Assembly (NCBI GenBank): GCA_012729115.1
Contig: JAAYDR010000017.1
Span: 1 to 64,000 of the forward strand
DNA from: Clostridiales bacterium
GTDB lineage: Bacteria > Bacillota > Clostridia > Christensenellales > Aristaeellaceae
Length of the DNA stretch: 64,000 nt
Direction of reading: 5' to 3'
Shown: positions 26,647 through 34,892 of the stretch, in pieces
How the letters are laid out: every line of letters begins with the position of its first letter
How positions within the stretch are numbered: the stretch's first letter is position 1
Notes under the pieces: model-generated
The model's database searches: none
Told to the model about the DNA's origin: nothing
What the model saw: only the letters and a program-made list of their open reading frames with translations
Position numbers and translations under genes: made by a program

Positions 26647-26997
26647 ATGTTTATCATCCACGAGAGTGAACGGGAATATCGCTTTGGTGACAGCGGCCCC
26701 AAATATCTGATGAAGGGCCCGCGCATGAATTTTGCCCTGGTTCAGTTTCAGCCGGGGCAGGATTTCAAGGCGCATTACCATCATGTGATGGAGGAGAACT
26801 TTTTTATCCTGGAGGGAGAAGTGGACATTGTCGTGGATGGTGTGATGCATCACCTCACCCAAGGGCAGCTGATCCATATTGAGCCCATGGAGATCCATTA
26901 TCTGATCAACAATTCGGATCGTGCCGTGAAAATGATTTCCACCCTGGCCCCGTATACGGATCCTGACAAGGTGGATGTTGAGGATTACAAGTACTGA
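26647..26997 (+). CDS. Cupin-domain protein in the lsr cluster
   Basis: A 116-residue single-domain cupin. Motif 1 is HYHHVMEENFFILEGE with the metal-binding His and Glu residues, and motif 2 is IEPMEIHYLIN with a further His. GGAGGGG precedes the ATG, 20 bp after lsrK. No LsrG (phospho-AI-2 isomerase) is present, so this protein might take that isomerase role, or act on AI-2 or another sugar; this is inference from position only. Confidence 0.7.
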   Translation: MFIIHESEREYRFGDSGPKYLMKGPRMNFALVQFQPGQDFKAHYHHVMEENFFILEGEVDIVVDGVMHHLTQGQLIHIEPMEIHYLINNSDRAVKMISTLAPYTDPDKVDVEDYKY

Positions 26998-27013
26998 GGA
27001 TGCAGGGAATTTC

Positions 27014-27059
27014 AAAGGGTCAGGGGGGAGTGGGTCTTAACGCTCCTCCCTGGCCCTTT
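27014..27059. terminator. Bidirectional terminator between the lsrK and BMC operons
   Basis: AAAGGGTCAGGGGGGAG pairs with CTCCTCCCTGGCCCTTT over 17 bp (two G-U-type pairs) around a 12-nt loop. It separates the convergent cupin and BMC-P genes. Confidence 0.75.
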
Positions 27060-27109
27060 GTATGCGTCTCCTGTGAAAGAAGTAAAGCTGTTCTGGAAGC
27101 GATCCCGGA

Positions 27110-27373
27110 TCAAAGGGTTTCCGGATCAATAATTCCGGCAATGGTCAGATCGCTGGGGGGAGGATCGTCCAGATTCAGCATCAGCGCCGCTTCCTTCCTC
27201 CCAATCATATACACCGTATCCCCAATCCCCGCTTGACGGGTGGCATCGCAGGCAATCACCAGGCCCTTTTCTGCCCCGTTCACCAACTGTCGGACCACCA
27301 TCAGCTTGACGCCTTCCAGGGTTGGGGTCTTGACCGTGCACACCACCGTGCCCACCACTCTGCCAATATTCAA
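27110..27373 (-). CDS. BMC-P pentameric shell vertex protein (EutN/CcmL family), copy 4
   Basis: An 87-residue EutN/CcmL-family protein that caps a vertex of the microcompartment shell. It opens with NIGRVVGTVVCTVKTPTLEGVKL-like sequence and has the central QAGIGDTVYMIG and the late IAGIID strand. The start is TTG at 27373 after AAGGGGGG. Last gene of the BMC operon. It lacks the usual DxVGAGxGD core (here ATRQAGIGD), suggesting specialisation. Confidence 0.85.
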   Translation of the reverse strand: MNIGRVVGTVVCTVKTPTLEGVKLMVVRQLVNGAEKGLVIACDATRQAGIGDTVYMIGRKEAALMLNLDDPPPSDLTIAGIIDPETL

Positions 27374-27386
27374 GCCGCAGCCCCCC

Positions 27387-27680
27387 TTACCCGTGGCACC
27401 GGGTGGTCTTGCCCTGACAGGTGAAGGAATCGATAACCCCGCAAACGGTGACGCTGGCGATGAGGGTCTTGTCCCCCATAACCATCTGCGCCGCCCCGCC
27501 GTCGTTGTTCACCAGCACGATGTCGCCCATGCCCGCGTTAGCCGCATCCAGGGCAATCAGCTCCTCGCCTGTTTCATTCATCTCCAGGTCCAGATGACGC
27601 ACCTTGAGCAGCTTCATCCCCCGGTATTTGTCATATTTCACGGTGGATACCACCGTCCCAGTCACACGGGCCAGCTTCAT
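27387..27680 (-). CDS. BMC-P pentameric shell vertex protein, copy 3
   Basis: A 97-residue EutN/CcmL-family vertex protein with MKLARVTGTVVSTVKYDKYRG opening, DAANAGMGDIVLVN centre and SVTVCGVIDSF closing strand. It overlaps the previous gene's stop by 4 bp. The C-terminal tail carries a Cys and basic residues (TCQGKTTRCHG) absent from the other copies. Confidence 0.87.
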   Translation of the reverse strand: MKLARVTGTVVSTVKYDKYRGMKLLKVRHLDLEMNETGEELIALDAANAGMGDIVLVNNDGGAAQMVMGDKTLIASVTVCGVIDSFTCQGKTTRCHG

Positions 27681-27985
27681 CGCACTTCACCGGCGCCTTT
27701 GTCGTATCGGCGCTTCCCCAGGATGTCCACAAAGTCCACAATCCCGATGATGGAGCTGTCCACAGGCTTGCCGCTGGTCTGCTCCGTCTGCCGGGAGGAA
27801 CTTCCGCCTGCCCACATGACGATCTCGCCCTCCCCTGCACCCACCGTATCTACGGTAACAAAGGGAGCGCCTTTCTCCTGCATGGTGTCCATATCAATGG
27901 GCACGGCTACCAGAAGTTTTAAGCCTTCCAGGTTTTGCGACTTGCGGGTGCTCACCACCGAGCCGATTACCCTTGCCAGCTGCAT
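27677..27985 (-). CDS. BMC-P pentameric shell vertex protein, copy 2
   Basis: A 102-residue EutN/CcmL-family protein. VIGSVVSTRKSQNLEG opening, VDTVGAGEGEIVMWAGGSSSRQT centre (the most canonical form) and SIIGIVDFVD near the end. It overlaps the upstream BMC-P gene by 19 bp, so the four vertex genes are translationally coupled. Confidence 0.9.
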   Translation of the reverse strand: MQLARVIGSVVSTRKSQNLEGLKLLVAVPIDMDTMQEKGAPFVTVDTVGAGEGEIVMWAGGSSSRQTEQTSGKPVDSSIIGIVDFVDILGKRRYDKGAGEVR

Positions 27986-28290
27986 GCGTTCTTCTCCTTT
28001 GCCTTGTCGTAGGTTCGGGCTCCGCGGATGTCAATGGAATCCAGAATCGCGTAAATGGAAAAGTCCGAGGCGACATTCTTGGAGGTGGGGGTTTGCCGGG
28101 CGGAACTGCCATAGGCGCAGACCACCAGATCCCCTTCCCCTGCCCCGACGTCATCCACACAGATGATATAATCGTCCTTCATGACCAGGGTATCCAGCTC
28201 CACAGGCTGAACAATCAGCAACTTGGCGCCCTCCAGCGAAGGTGCCTTGTTGGTGCTGACCACGTTGCCCGTAACCCTGCCCACCAGCAT
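27967..28290 (-). CDS. BMC-P pentameric shell vertex protein, copy 1
   Basis: A 107-residue EutN/CcmL-family protein: MLVGRVTGNVVSTNKAPSLEG opening, VDDVGAGEGDLVVCAYGSSARQT centre and YAILDSIDI near the end. The ATG at 28290 follows GGGAGGG; longer upstream frame runs through the lacI gene and is a shadow. First of four tandem vertex genes. Confidence 0.9.
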   Translation of the reverse strand: MLVGRVTGNVVSTNKAPSLEGAKLLIVQPVELDTLVMKDDYIICVDDVGAGEGDLVVCAYGSSARQTPTSKNVASDFSIYAILDSIDIRGARTYDKAKEKNACSWQG

Positions 28291-28319
28291 TCTGATCCCT
28301 CCCTGTGGATGATCTGCCC

Positions 28320-29354
28320 TTACCTGGGCTGCAGGGGCATCGTGCTGCCCCGCACCACCAACCGCCCGGCAATCCGTGTATGCATGCTGGGCCAATCGGC
28401 GTACTCAATGCGCTTGCGAAGGGCGTCCACTGCAAGCGCGCCCATGGCGGAGCGGGAGATATGCATGGTGGTAAGCCCCGGCATGGTCATGGCGCTGAAG
28501 GGAATATCGTCCACTCCGATGATGGACAGGTCCTCTGGAATCTTGTATCCCGCTTCCTGAATCGCGCGCATTACACCGATGGCCACTGTGTCGTTGTCCG
28601 CCACCGCCGCGCCATGGGGCACATACCCGCCCTCCGCCAACAGCTTCTTCATATCACGGTAGGCGTCTTTCAGCGTGGGCATCACCATCACAGGCTCCGG
28701 AATGGGCAGGCCCAGCTTTGTCATTTGCTTTAAATATCCCTGATACCGCTCCTCACAGTTGCAGATGGGGATGCTGAAGCGGATGTACCCGATCTCCCGG
28801 TGGCCGATGCTGTGCAGATACCGGACCGCCTCAGCGCTGATGGCTTCGTTGTCCATCACCACGCTGTCGATGTGCATGTCGTTCATGCCATTGTCCAGCA
28901 CCACCGTTGGCACGGTGAGCAGATCCAGCAAGGGATATGCGCTGGGGGTCAGCTCCGTTCCCATGATGATCACCCCGTCCGGGGGCGTGTGCATGACCTC
29001 CCGCAGGGTCTCCTGGGCTGTGGTCACCTTGCAGTTCACCATGGCCAGGTCATAGCCAAAGTGGCGGCACCGGCTCTCAATCTGGTCGATGATGGAGGCG
29101 ATGAAACCCTGGTTTTCCTCAAGGGCGATGCCATGGGTGCGGTATTTGATCACGCAAAGACGGAAGCGCTTGCGCTTGGCAGTGCCCCGCTTGTGGTCGG
29201 GCACGATGTAGTTGTTTTCCTCAATCACGGCCTGCACTCTGCGCCGGGTCTCTTCGCTGATCCCCTTCTTGTTGTTGATGACCAGCGAAACCGCTGCCGG
29301 AGAAACCCCTGCCAAATTCGCAATTTCCCTGATCGTCATACGGGTATCATCCAT
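28320..29354 (-). CDS. LacI-family repressor in the BMC operon
   Basis: A 344-residue LacI/GalR regulator. The HTH is TIREIANLAGVSPAAVSLVINNKKGIS, followed by the hinge and a periplasmic-binding-protein-like sensor domain ending VDDIPFSAMTMPGLTTMHIS. It sits in the middle of the BMC operon, between the mutarotase and the vertex genes. The likely operator is the palindrome at 41072-41090. Its RBS is weak, which suits a low-level regulator. The start could be Met6. Confidence 0.88.
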   Translation of the reverse strand: MDDTRMTIREIANLAGVSPAAVSLVINNKKGISEETRRRVQAVIEENNYIVPDHKRGTAKRKRFRLCVIKYRTHGIALEENQGFIASIIDQIESRCRHFGYDLAMVNCKVTTAQETLREVMHTPPDGVIIMGTELTPSAYPLLDLLTVPTVVLDNGMNDMHIDSVVMDNEAISAEAVRYLHSIGHREIGYIRFSIPICNCEERYQGYLKQMTKLGLPIPEPVMVMPTLKDAYRDMKKLLAEGGYVPHGAAVADNDTVAIGVMRAIQEAGYKIPEDLSIIGVDDIPFSAMTMPGLTTMHISRSAMGALAVDALRKRIEYADWPSMHTRIAGRLVVRGSTMPLQPR

Positions 29355-29502
29355 CCATTCTTGTTATGGTCTGAACAAATCTTCCATCAGCAGGGTAGCT
29401 TGAAAAAGACCCTGCAAAACCTGGGCCACAGGCAATCTTCCAACCATTCGACATCCTTGCGTTCATTTCCTGCACTCATCAGGCCACCGGCCATCAGGCG
29501 TT

Positions 29503-29928
29503 TTACAAAACGCCCTTTTTCAAGATGATGCAGGCATACAGCGCTTTTTCACCGGTGGCGACGCAGGCATACGCCTTGCGGGCCCGGTCATAGAACGCAA
29601 AGCGCTCCACATGCTCAAAGCGGGTGCCGGGCTGATGCCGCTCCACCACAGCTCGAAACTCATCCCAGATGGGCGGATCTCCCTCCAGGGTGCCGGGCAT
29701 GACCTGCATCAGTGACACGGGGGCCTCCACGAAGGTATCCAGGGGAAAGAGGCTCAAAATGGCGTCCAATAACTCCACGCCGCCATGGCCGTCGGCCCGG
29801 ACACAGCGCTGGCCCATGCTTTGGGCAGGAAAATTACCGTCGCCGATGACCAGTTCGTCGCCATGGCCCATTTCCGCCAGAATCTTCAGTAGTTCCGGGG
29901 ATAGCAGGGGAGAGATACCTTTGAGCAT
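29503..29928 (-). CDS. RbsD/FucU-family sugar mutarotase
   Basis: A 141-residue protein of the FucU branch: LLKILAEMGHGDELVIGDGNFPA at the N-terminus with the catalytic His in the GHGD element, then GTLEGDPPIWDEF, and a terminal YACIILKKGVL. Such enzymes interconvert sugar anomers. FucU acts on L-fucose; here the context suggests a deoxy-pentose. A hairpin (GGCGTTTT/AAAACGCC, 29497-29514) covers the stop codon. The following 148 bp before lacI shows no clear gene. Confidence 0.82.
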   Translation of the reverse strand: MLKGISPLLSPELLKILAEMGHGDELVIGDGNFPAQSMGQRCVRADGHGGVELLDAILSLFPLDTFVEAPVSLMQVMPGTLEGDPPIWDEFRAVVERHQPGTRFEHVERFAFYDRARKAYACVATGEKALYACIILKKGVL

Positions 29929-29941
29929 CGTGATTCCCTCC

Positions 29942-30217
29942 TTACAGTTTGGGGAGGATCATTTCCACGTCATCGTGGGGACGGGGAATCACATGCACGC
30001 TGATGAGTTCGCCCACGCGCTTGGCCGCAACGCCGCCGGCCTCCACAGCCGCCTTCACTGCGCCCACATCCCCGCGCACCATAACGGTTACCAGACCGCC
30101 TCCCACATGCTCCTTGCCAATCAGATGAACGTTGGCGGCCTTTACCATGGCGTCCGCCGCCTCAATGGACGCTACCAGACCCTTTGTTTCCACCATGCCG
30201 AGCGCTTGCTTTTCCAT
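29942..30217 (-). CDS. BMC-H hexameric shell protein, copy 2
   Basis: A 91-residue PduA/EutM-like shell protein: [18 protein letters not shown] opening, pore loop [25 protein letters not shown] and terminal [11 protein letters not shown]. It builds the flat facets and the central pore passes small metabolites. It is nearly identical over most of its length to the adjacent copy, indicating recent tandem duplication. Confidence 0.93.
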   Translation of the reverse strand: MEKQALGMVETKGLVASIEAADAMVKAANVHLIGKEHVGGGLVTVMVRGDVGAVKAAVEAGGVAAKRVGELISVHVIPRPHDDVEMILPKL

Positions 30218-30241
30218 AACTGCTTCTCCTTTTACGGCTTG

Positions 30242-30547
30242 TTACGCCTTGGTTTTATTGGTTTTAGGGGCGGGCTCCGCACCGGGCAGCACGGCCTCCA
30301 CATCCGAATGGGGGCGGGGGATGACATGGGTGCTTACCAGTTCACCCACACGCTTGGCAGCGACGCTGCCCGCTTCCACGGCGGCCTTCACGGCGCCCAC
30401 GTCTCCGCGAACCATAACACTGACCAGACCGCCGCCCACATGCTCCTTGCCGATGAGATGAACATTGGCGGCCTTTACCATGGCATCCGCCGCCTCAATG
30501 GACGCTACCAAACCGCGGGTCTCAATCATTCCAAGGGCTTCCTGCAT
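30242..30547 (-). CDS. BMC-H hexameric shell protein, copy 1
   Basis: A 101-residue PduA/EutM-like hexamer subunit with the same core as its neighbour and a 10-residue longer basic C-terminus ([12 protein letters not shown]). The pore loop is again [11 protein letters not shown]. Two near-identical BMC-H genes with different tails may tune edge contacts or cargo binding. Confidence 0.93.
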   Translation of the reverse strand: MQEALGMIETRGLVASIEAADAMVKAANVHLIGKEHVGGGLVSVMVRGDVGAVKAAVEAGSVAAKRVGELVSTHVIPRPHSDVEAVLPGAEPAPKTNKTKA

Positions 30548-30572
30548 AGTTGTGACTCCTTACGTTAATTTT

Positions 30573-31118
30573 TTAAAGCAATGCTTTTACCATATCCATA
30601 TGGGGCGAGGGGATCACCACGCTGGAGGCGATCAGCCCCTTGGATTCTTCACTGGCCGCGATGGCCTTGAGGGCGGCCTCCACGGAGGAAACCTGACCTG
30701 TAAAGATCAGGAAGGATTTGCCGCCCATACCCCGGCCCAGGCGCACCTCGATCAGTTCCACCTGGGCGGTTTTCACAGCGGTATCCGCCGCGCTGATGGA
30801 GCTGGCCAGAGAGAAGGTCTCCACCAGGCCCAGGGCTTCGGCCGCGCCTACGGCGGACGCACCCATCATGGCTACCACCACCTGATTGTCCACATTGGGG
30901 ATCACCAGGCTGTCAATCAGGGAGGTGCCTGCGCCTTCCACCCCAGCCTCCACGGCAGCCCTTATGGCGGCCACCTCGCCGCTCACCACCACGAAGTATT
31001 TGCCCGGACAGGCAGTTTGCGCGCTGCACAGGGTCACCTGGGCAGCCTTGAGCATGGCGTCCCCCGCCTGGACTCCCAGAGGGATGCTATTGGTTTCGAC
31101 CACACCGATTGCTGTCAT
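30573..31118 (-). CDS. BMC-T trimeric shell protein with Fe-S pore cysteine (PduT-like)
   Basis: A 181-residue tandem-BMC-domain shell protein. The first domain (1-90) has TACPGKYFVVV, where Cys37 aligns with PduT Cys38, the residue that holds a [4Fe-4S] cluster in the trimer pore. The second domain (95-181) ends SSVVIPSPHMDMVKALL. It probably carries electrons across the shell for the PduS-like flavoprotein encoded just upstream. The ATG at 31118 begins MTAIGVVETNS; longer frame is shadow. Confidence 0.9.
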   Translation of the reverse strand: MTAIGVVETNSIPLGVQAGDAMLKAAQVTLCSAQTACPGKYFVVVSGEVAAIRAAVEAGVEGAGTSLIDSLVIPNVDNQVVVAMMGASAVGAAEALGLVETFSLASSISAADTAVKTAQVELIEVRLGRGMGGKSFLIFTGQVSSVEAALKAIAASEESKGLIASSVVIPSPHMDMVKALL

Positions 31119-31132
31119 TTTCGCACCCCCAC

Positions 31133-32455
31133 TTACTTTGCCTGAATGACAATCCATTGGTCCGTAACCTGGGTGACCTGGCCGGTGACAGAGGCGTGAA
31201 GCGCCGCTCCCAGGGCGCACTCCGGAATCCTGCCGATCTTCTGCCCTTTGATGACCTCATCCCCTACGGCCACCATGGCCTGGGCGGGTCTGCCCACATG
31301 CTGGCGCAGGGGCAGCTTCACGGTTTTGGGATGCAGGCTCTTGGAACTGAGGGGGGCTGGATGGTCGTAGGCGGTCAGGCCCATGCGGGCCATGAGCCGC
31401 TTCACCGGCACGTTTTTCAGCGCCAGCTGGGGATCGGGACGGATGTCCGCTTCAGGTACTGGCCGCACCCCGGCCTTTGCCATCTCCTGCTTGAGCATGG
31501 TCATCACCACGGAAGGGGTGAGGCCCATCTCGCAGGCGAAGTAGGTGCACAGGCCGCAGCTGGAGCAGGCCAGCACCCCTGCCGCGTCTCCCAGTAGCTC
31601 CGCGTTTCCTGTGGAAAGGGCCCGCATGGCTTTGTGGGGCTCTACCGGCAGGCCCAGGGCATGCCTGGGACAGAGCATGGTACAGCGGTTGCACTGGCAG
31701 CAGATGGACCGGGCCAGCGCGGCCTGCCGCTCCATGGAAATGGTGCGGGAGACAATCAGGGGATGGGTGCGCGGAAGCACCAGCAGCCCGCCGGTGGTCT
31801 TGGTAACGGGGGCATCCCAGTCCTCGGCCAGCTCTCCCATGCAGGGCCCGCCTACGAGGAGGGCATAGTCCTGCTCCTGCCCCGTAAAGGCGCACAGGGT
31901 GAGGGTTTCCCGAAAGGAGGTGCCCAGGGGCACGGTGACGGTCATGGGCTCGGGCACGTCGCCGCAAAGGGTGACGGTTTTCCCGGTGACAGGCTTTCCG
32001 TCGGCAGCATCGGCAATGTTCAGAGCCGTACCCACATTGATGACCACACAGCCCGCGTCAATGGGCAGCTTGCCCGTGGGCACCACCTGTCCCGTCACCT
32101 CATGAATGACGGACTTTTCATCCCCGGAGGGATAGTAGCTCTCCATCAGATGGAGGCGGAGGTGAGGTCTGCCGGCAATGGCCTTCTCAAGAGCCCGCAC
32201 AGCCTCATGGTAGTGGGTTTTGGTGGCAATCACACCTTCCCTGGCACCGGCGGCTTCCATGGCCAGTTCCAGCCCGCGCACCACCCTGGGTGCCTGGTGT
32301 TCCATGGCCAGCTGATCCACCCGGAGCAGAGGCTCGCACTCCGCGCCATTGAGCAGAACCTGCCGTGCCTGTACCGCAAGCTTCACATGGGTGGGGAAAC
32401 CCGCGCCCCCCGCGCCCACGACCCCTGCCTCCCGGATGGCTTCCATCACGTTCAT
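31133..32455 (-). CDS. PduS/RnfC-like flavoprotein for NADH recycling in the BMC
   Basis: A 440-residue RnfC-family protein. It has the GAGGAGFPTHVK nucleotide motif near the N-terminus, the ESYYPSGDEK block, an SLBB domain, and two cysteine clusters typical of two [4Fe-4S] centres (CCQCNRCTMLCP around 252-262 and CSSCGLCTYFAC around 297-308). PduS reduces cobalamin in the Pdu system; without cobalamin enzymes here, NADH oxidation with electron export through the BMC-T pore is more likely. The ATG at 32455 has AAGGAG; an earlier ATG overlaps the aldehyde dehydrogenase stop. Confidence 0.88.
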   Translation of the reverse strand: MNVMEAIREAGVVGAGGAGFPTHVKLAVQARQVLLNGAECEPLLRVDQLAMEHQAPRVVRGLELAMEAAGAREGVIATKTHYHEAVRALEKAIAGRPHLRLHLMESYYPSGDEKSVIHEVTGQVVPTGKLPIDAGCVVINVGTALNIADAADGKPVTGKTVTLCGDVPEPMTVTVPLGTSFRETLTLCAFTGQEQDYALLVGGPCMGELAEDWDAPVTKTTGGLLVLPRTHPLIVSRTISMERQAALARSICCQCNRCTMLCPRHALGLPVEPHKAMRALSTGNAELLGDAAGVLACSSCGLCTYFACEMGLTPSVVMTMLKQEMAKAGVRPVPEADIRPDPQLALKNVPVKRLMARMGLTAYDHPAPLSSKSLHPKTVKLPLRQHVGRPAQAMVAVGDEVIKGQKIGRIPECALGAALHASVTGQVTQVTDQWIVIQAK

Positions 32456-32469
32456 GGCTTGCTCCTTCA

Positions 32470-33915
32470 TCAGCTGATGCGGAAATCCCCGTGGAGGACA
32501 CAGCGGCGCAGGCGGGTAAAGGTTCTGGCGCTGGTGATGCCCTCGCCGGTGGGGGTGGCAATGGTCATGGTGGTGTAGCCCTCGCCGTTAAATCCCAGGC
32601 CGGAGAAACTGGGAGCGTTTTTCACAAACAGGGTGGTGTTCATCTTGCGGGCAGCCCTGGACATGTGGTGGACATTGGCGGAATGGATCATGGCGGAATG
32701 TTTGCAGCCCTGTTCCGCCCGGAACGCTTCCTCCACCGCCTCCTCGATATTGCGGACCCGCACAATGCCCAGCACCGGCATGAGCATTTCGGTCATCACA
32801 AAGGGGTGATTCCGGTCCACCTCGGCAATAATCAGCCGGGGATTTCCCGGGAAGCTGACGCCGGAATCCCTGAGAATCACCGCCGCGTCCCGGCCCACAT
32901 AGTTACGGTTGATCACATGCCGCCCGTCCTTTGGGATGAGCACGGTCTTCACGATTTTGTCAATGTCGGAGCCGCTGACGCGGTACGCGCCGTTCCGTTC
33001 CATGGAGCGCATCAGTTCTTCCGCCACGGTGTCAAAGACGAATACTTCCTTTTCCGCAATGCAAAGGACATTGTTGTCAAAGCTGGCGCCGTCCACAATG
33101 TCCTTGCCCGCTTTGTTCACATCGGCGGTGTCATCCACAATGACGGGGGGATTGCCGGGGCCTGCAGCCACCACTTTTTTGCCGCTTTTCATGGCAACGG
33201 CCACCACGGCCTCGCCGCCGGTGATGGAGAGCATAGCTACGTCGGGATGGGTCATGATGACCTGACCGCTCTCCAGGGTGGGTTCCTTTACGGTGGTGAT
33301 CAGGGTGGGGGGGCCGCCCGCTTTGACAATGGCCTCATTGAGCAGGCGCATCGCCTCCTGGGAAGCCCGCTTGGCTGCCGGGTGGGGATTGAACACCACG
33401 GCATTGCCCGCCGCGATCATGCTGATGGCGTTGTTAATCACCGTGGCTGTGGGGTTGGTGGAGGGGGTGATGGAGCCAATGACCCCATAGGGGGCCTGCT
33501 CGATCATCATCATGCCGTGATCCCCGGTTTTGCAATAGGTGGACAGGTCCTCCACCCCGGGAGTGCGCCGGGCCACCAGCAGGTTCTTTTGCACCTTGTC
33601 CGCAACGCGGCCATAGCCAGTCTCCTCATGGGCCAGGCGGGCCAGGGGCTCCGAGTTGTCGATGGCGGCCTTGCGCATGGCCTCAATCAGCTCGGCCCGC
33701 TTCTCCAGGGTGCTGTCTGCCAGCTTTTCCTGAGCCAGCTTGGCGTTGTGCACAGCCTCCTGGGCAGTGTCGCATAGCCAGCGGGAGGTGTCCCCTGCCG
33801 GAGAGGATGCCGGGCGGTCCTTTGCCGCCTGGTCCGGCTCCAACTTGAGGGTACCGGACAGGCTGCGGAGGATGTCCTCGGTGATCTGCCGGATCTCTTG
33901 TTCAGTCAATGCCAT
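32470..33915 (-). CDS. CoA-acylating aldehyde dehydrogenase, BMC core enzyme (PduP/EutE type)
   Basis: A 481-residue enzyme converting an aldehyde, CoA and NAD to acyl-CoA and NADH. Residues 1-20 (LTEQEIRQITEDILRSL) form an amphipathic helix typical of encapsulation peptides, followed by a Pro/Ser-rich linker. The catalytic Cys285 is in SFDNNVLCIAEKE. The product acetyl-CoA (from acetaldehyde) or methylthioacetyl-CoA would pass to PduL. It overlaps pduS and is 13 bp from pduL. Confidence 0.93.
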   Translation of the reverse strand: MALTEQEIRQITEDILRSLSGTLKLEPDQAAKDRPASSPAGDTSRWLCDTAQEAVHNAKLAQEKLADSTLEKRAELIEAMRKAAIDNSEPLARLAHEETGYGRVADKVQKNLLVARRTPGVEDLSTYCKTGDHGMMMIEQAPYGVIGSITPSTNPTATVINNAISMIAAGNAVVFNPHPAAKRASQEAMRLLNEAIVKAGGPPTLITTVKEPTLESGQVIMTHPDVAMLSITGGEAVVAVAMKSGKKVVAAGPGNPPVIVDDTADVNKAGKDIVDGASFDNNVLCIAEKEVFVFDTVAEELMRSMERNGAYRVSGSDIDKIVKTVLIPKDGRHVINRNYVGRDAAVILRDSGVSFPGNPRLIIAEVDRNHPFVMTEMLMPVLGIVRVRNIEEAVEEAFRAEQGCKHSAMIHSANVHHMSRAARKMNTTLFVKNAPSFSGLGFNGEGYTTMTIATPTGEGITSARTFTRLRRCVLHGDFRIS

Positions 33916-33928
33916 GTTCTCAGGCTCC

Positions 33929-34891
33929 TTATGTCAGTTGGATCAGCTGAATGCCCTTTTCAAAGGCAGCATCCCTGGCCAGGGGGGTAACCACCGCGGC
34001 CTTGGGACAGCGGATCAGCTTGTAGCCGTTGGAATAGGCCCAGAGCACTTCCGCCTCCGACAGCAGGCAATGGGGGTCGCCGGACAGATCCCACAGCTTG
34101 GTCTTGGTTTCGCACTGGGGAGGCGGGCTTTGCGGTGAAGCGTCCTGGGGAGCAGAGGGCTGGGGAACGTAGGTATGCAACAGGGGATTGGTTTGCCGGG
34201 GGGCCGGCACTAACCGAGATTGGGACATGGGATCGGGCGGCCTGGCTTCCCCAGCCTGCTGACAAACCAGCCTGCACAACTGACCGTCGGCGATCCCGCA
34301 GGCATTGGCCTCGTCCTTGTCGATGTGGGCTTCCAGGCTATGTTCCGGGCCGGTGCGAACCACCAGGTTTTCCAGTTGGGCCCGGCGGTCCCCTTCGGCC
34401 TGGATGGCCACCAGATCCCCGTCCTTCAGGCCATAGGCGGCGGCTTCCCCCGGGGACATGTGCAAGTGACGTTTTGCCACCAGCACGCCCCGCTCCAGGG
34501 AGACCCGCCTGTCGCCATTGATCAATGTCCCACCCGGGGTACCCGCCGTATCCCCCGACATGCGCAGCACAGGATCAAAACCCAGCTGATAGCAATCCGT
34601 GTAGCTAAGCTCAACCTGGGTCTCCTTGCGGACAGGGCCTACCACGCGCAAAACGGCCTTGCCCTTGCGGCCTTCCAGCACCACGGTTTCCCTACAGGCG
34701 TACTGGCCGGGCTGGAGCAGGTCACGAAGGGGGGTGAGAGCATAGCCCGGGCCGAAAAGCCGTTCCACGTCGCGCTGGCACAGGTGCACATGGCGGTTGG
34801 AGGAGGTAACGGGTACAAAGCGTTCCCCCGTCCTGGCCAGCTCACTGAGCACCAGCCGCAGTACGATCTCTTGCAACGCTTTCTCGTTCAT
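33929..34891 (-). CDS. PduL-type phosphotransacylase with extra C-terminal domain
   Basis: A 320-residue protein. Residues 2-20 (NEKALQEIVLRLVLSELAR) are an encapsulation-type helix; 30-210 are the PduL domain with zinc ligands SNRHVHL (His34, His36), KRHLHMS (His142, His144) and AHIDKDEAN (His189). It turns acyl-CoA into acyl-phosphate, freeing CoA in the lumen. After a Pro/Gln-rich linker (215-262), residues 265-320 add a domain reading LLSEAEVLWAYSNGYK and VTPLARDAAFEKGI, similar to the short N-terminal module of EutQ and other BMC proteins. PduL is usually about 210 residues, so the fusion is unusual. Confidence 0.9.
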   Translation of the reverse strand: MNEKALQEIVLRLVLSELARTGERFVPVTSSNRHVHLCQRDVERLFGPGYALTPLRDLLQPGQYACRETVVLEGRKGKAVLRVVGPVRKETQVELSYTDCYQLGFDPVLRMSGDTAGTPGGTLINGDRRVSLERGVLVAKRHLHMSPGEAAAYGLKDGDLVAIQAEGDRRAQLENLVVRTGPEHSLEAHIDKDEANACGIADGQLCRLVCQQAGEARPPDPMSQSRLVPAPRQTNPLLHTYVPQPSAPQDASPQSPPPQCETKTKLWDLSGDPHCLLSEAEVLWAYSNGYKLIRCPKAAVVTPLARDAAFEKGIQLIQLT

Positions 34892-34892
34892 A

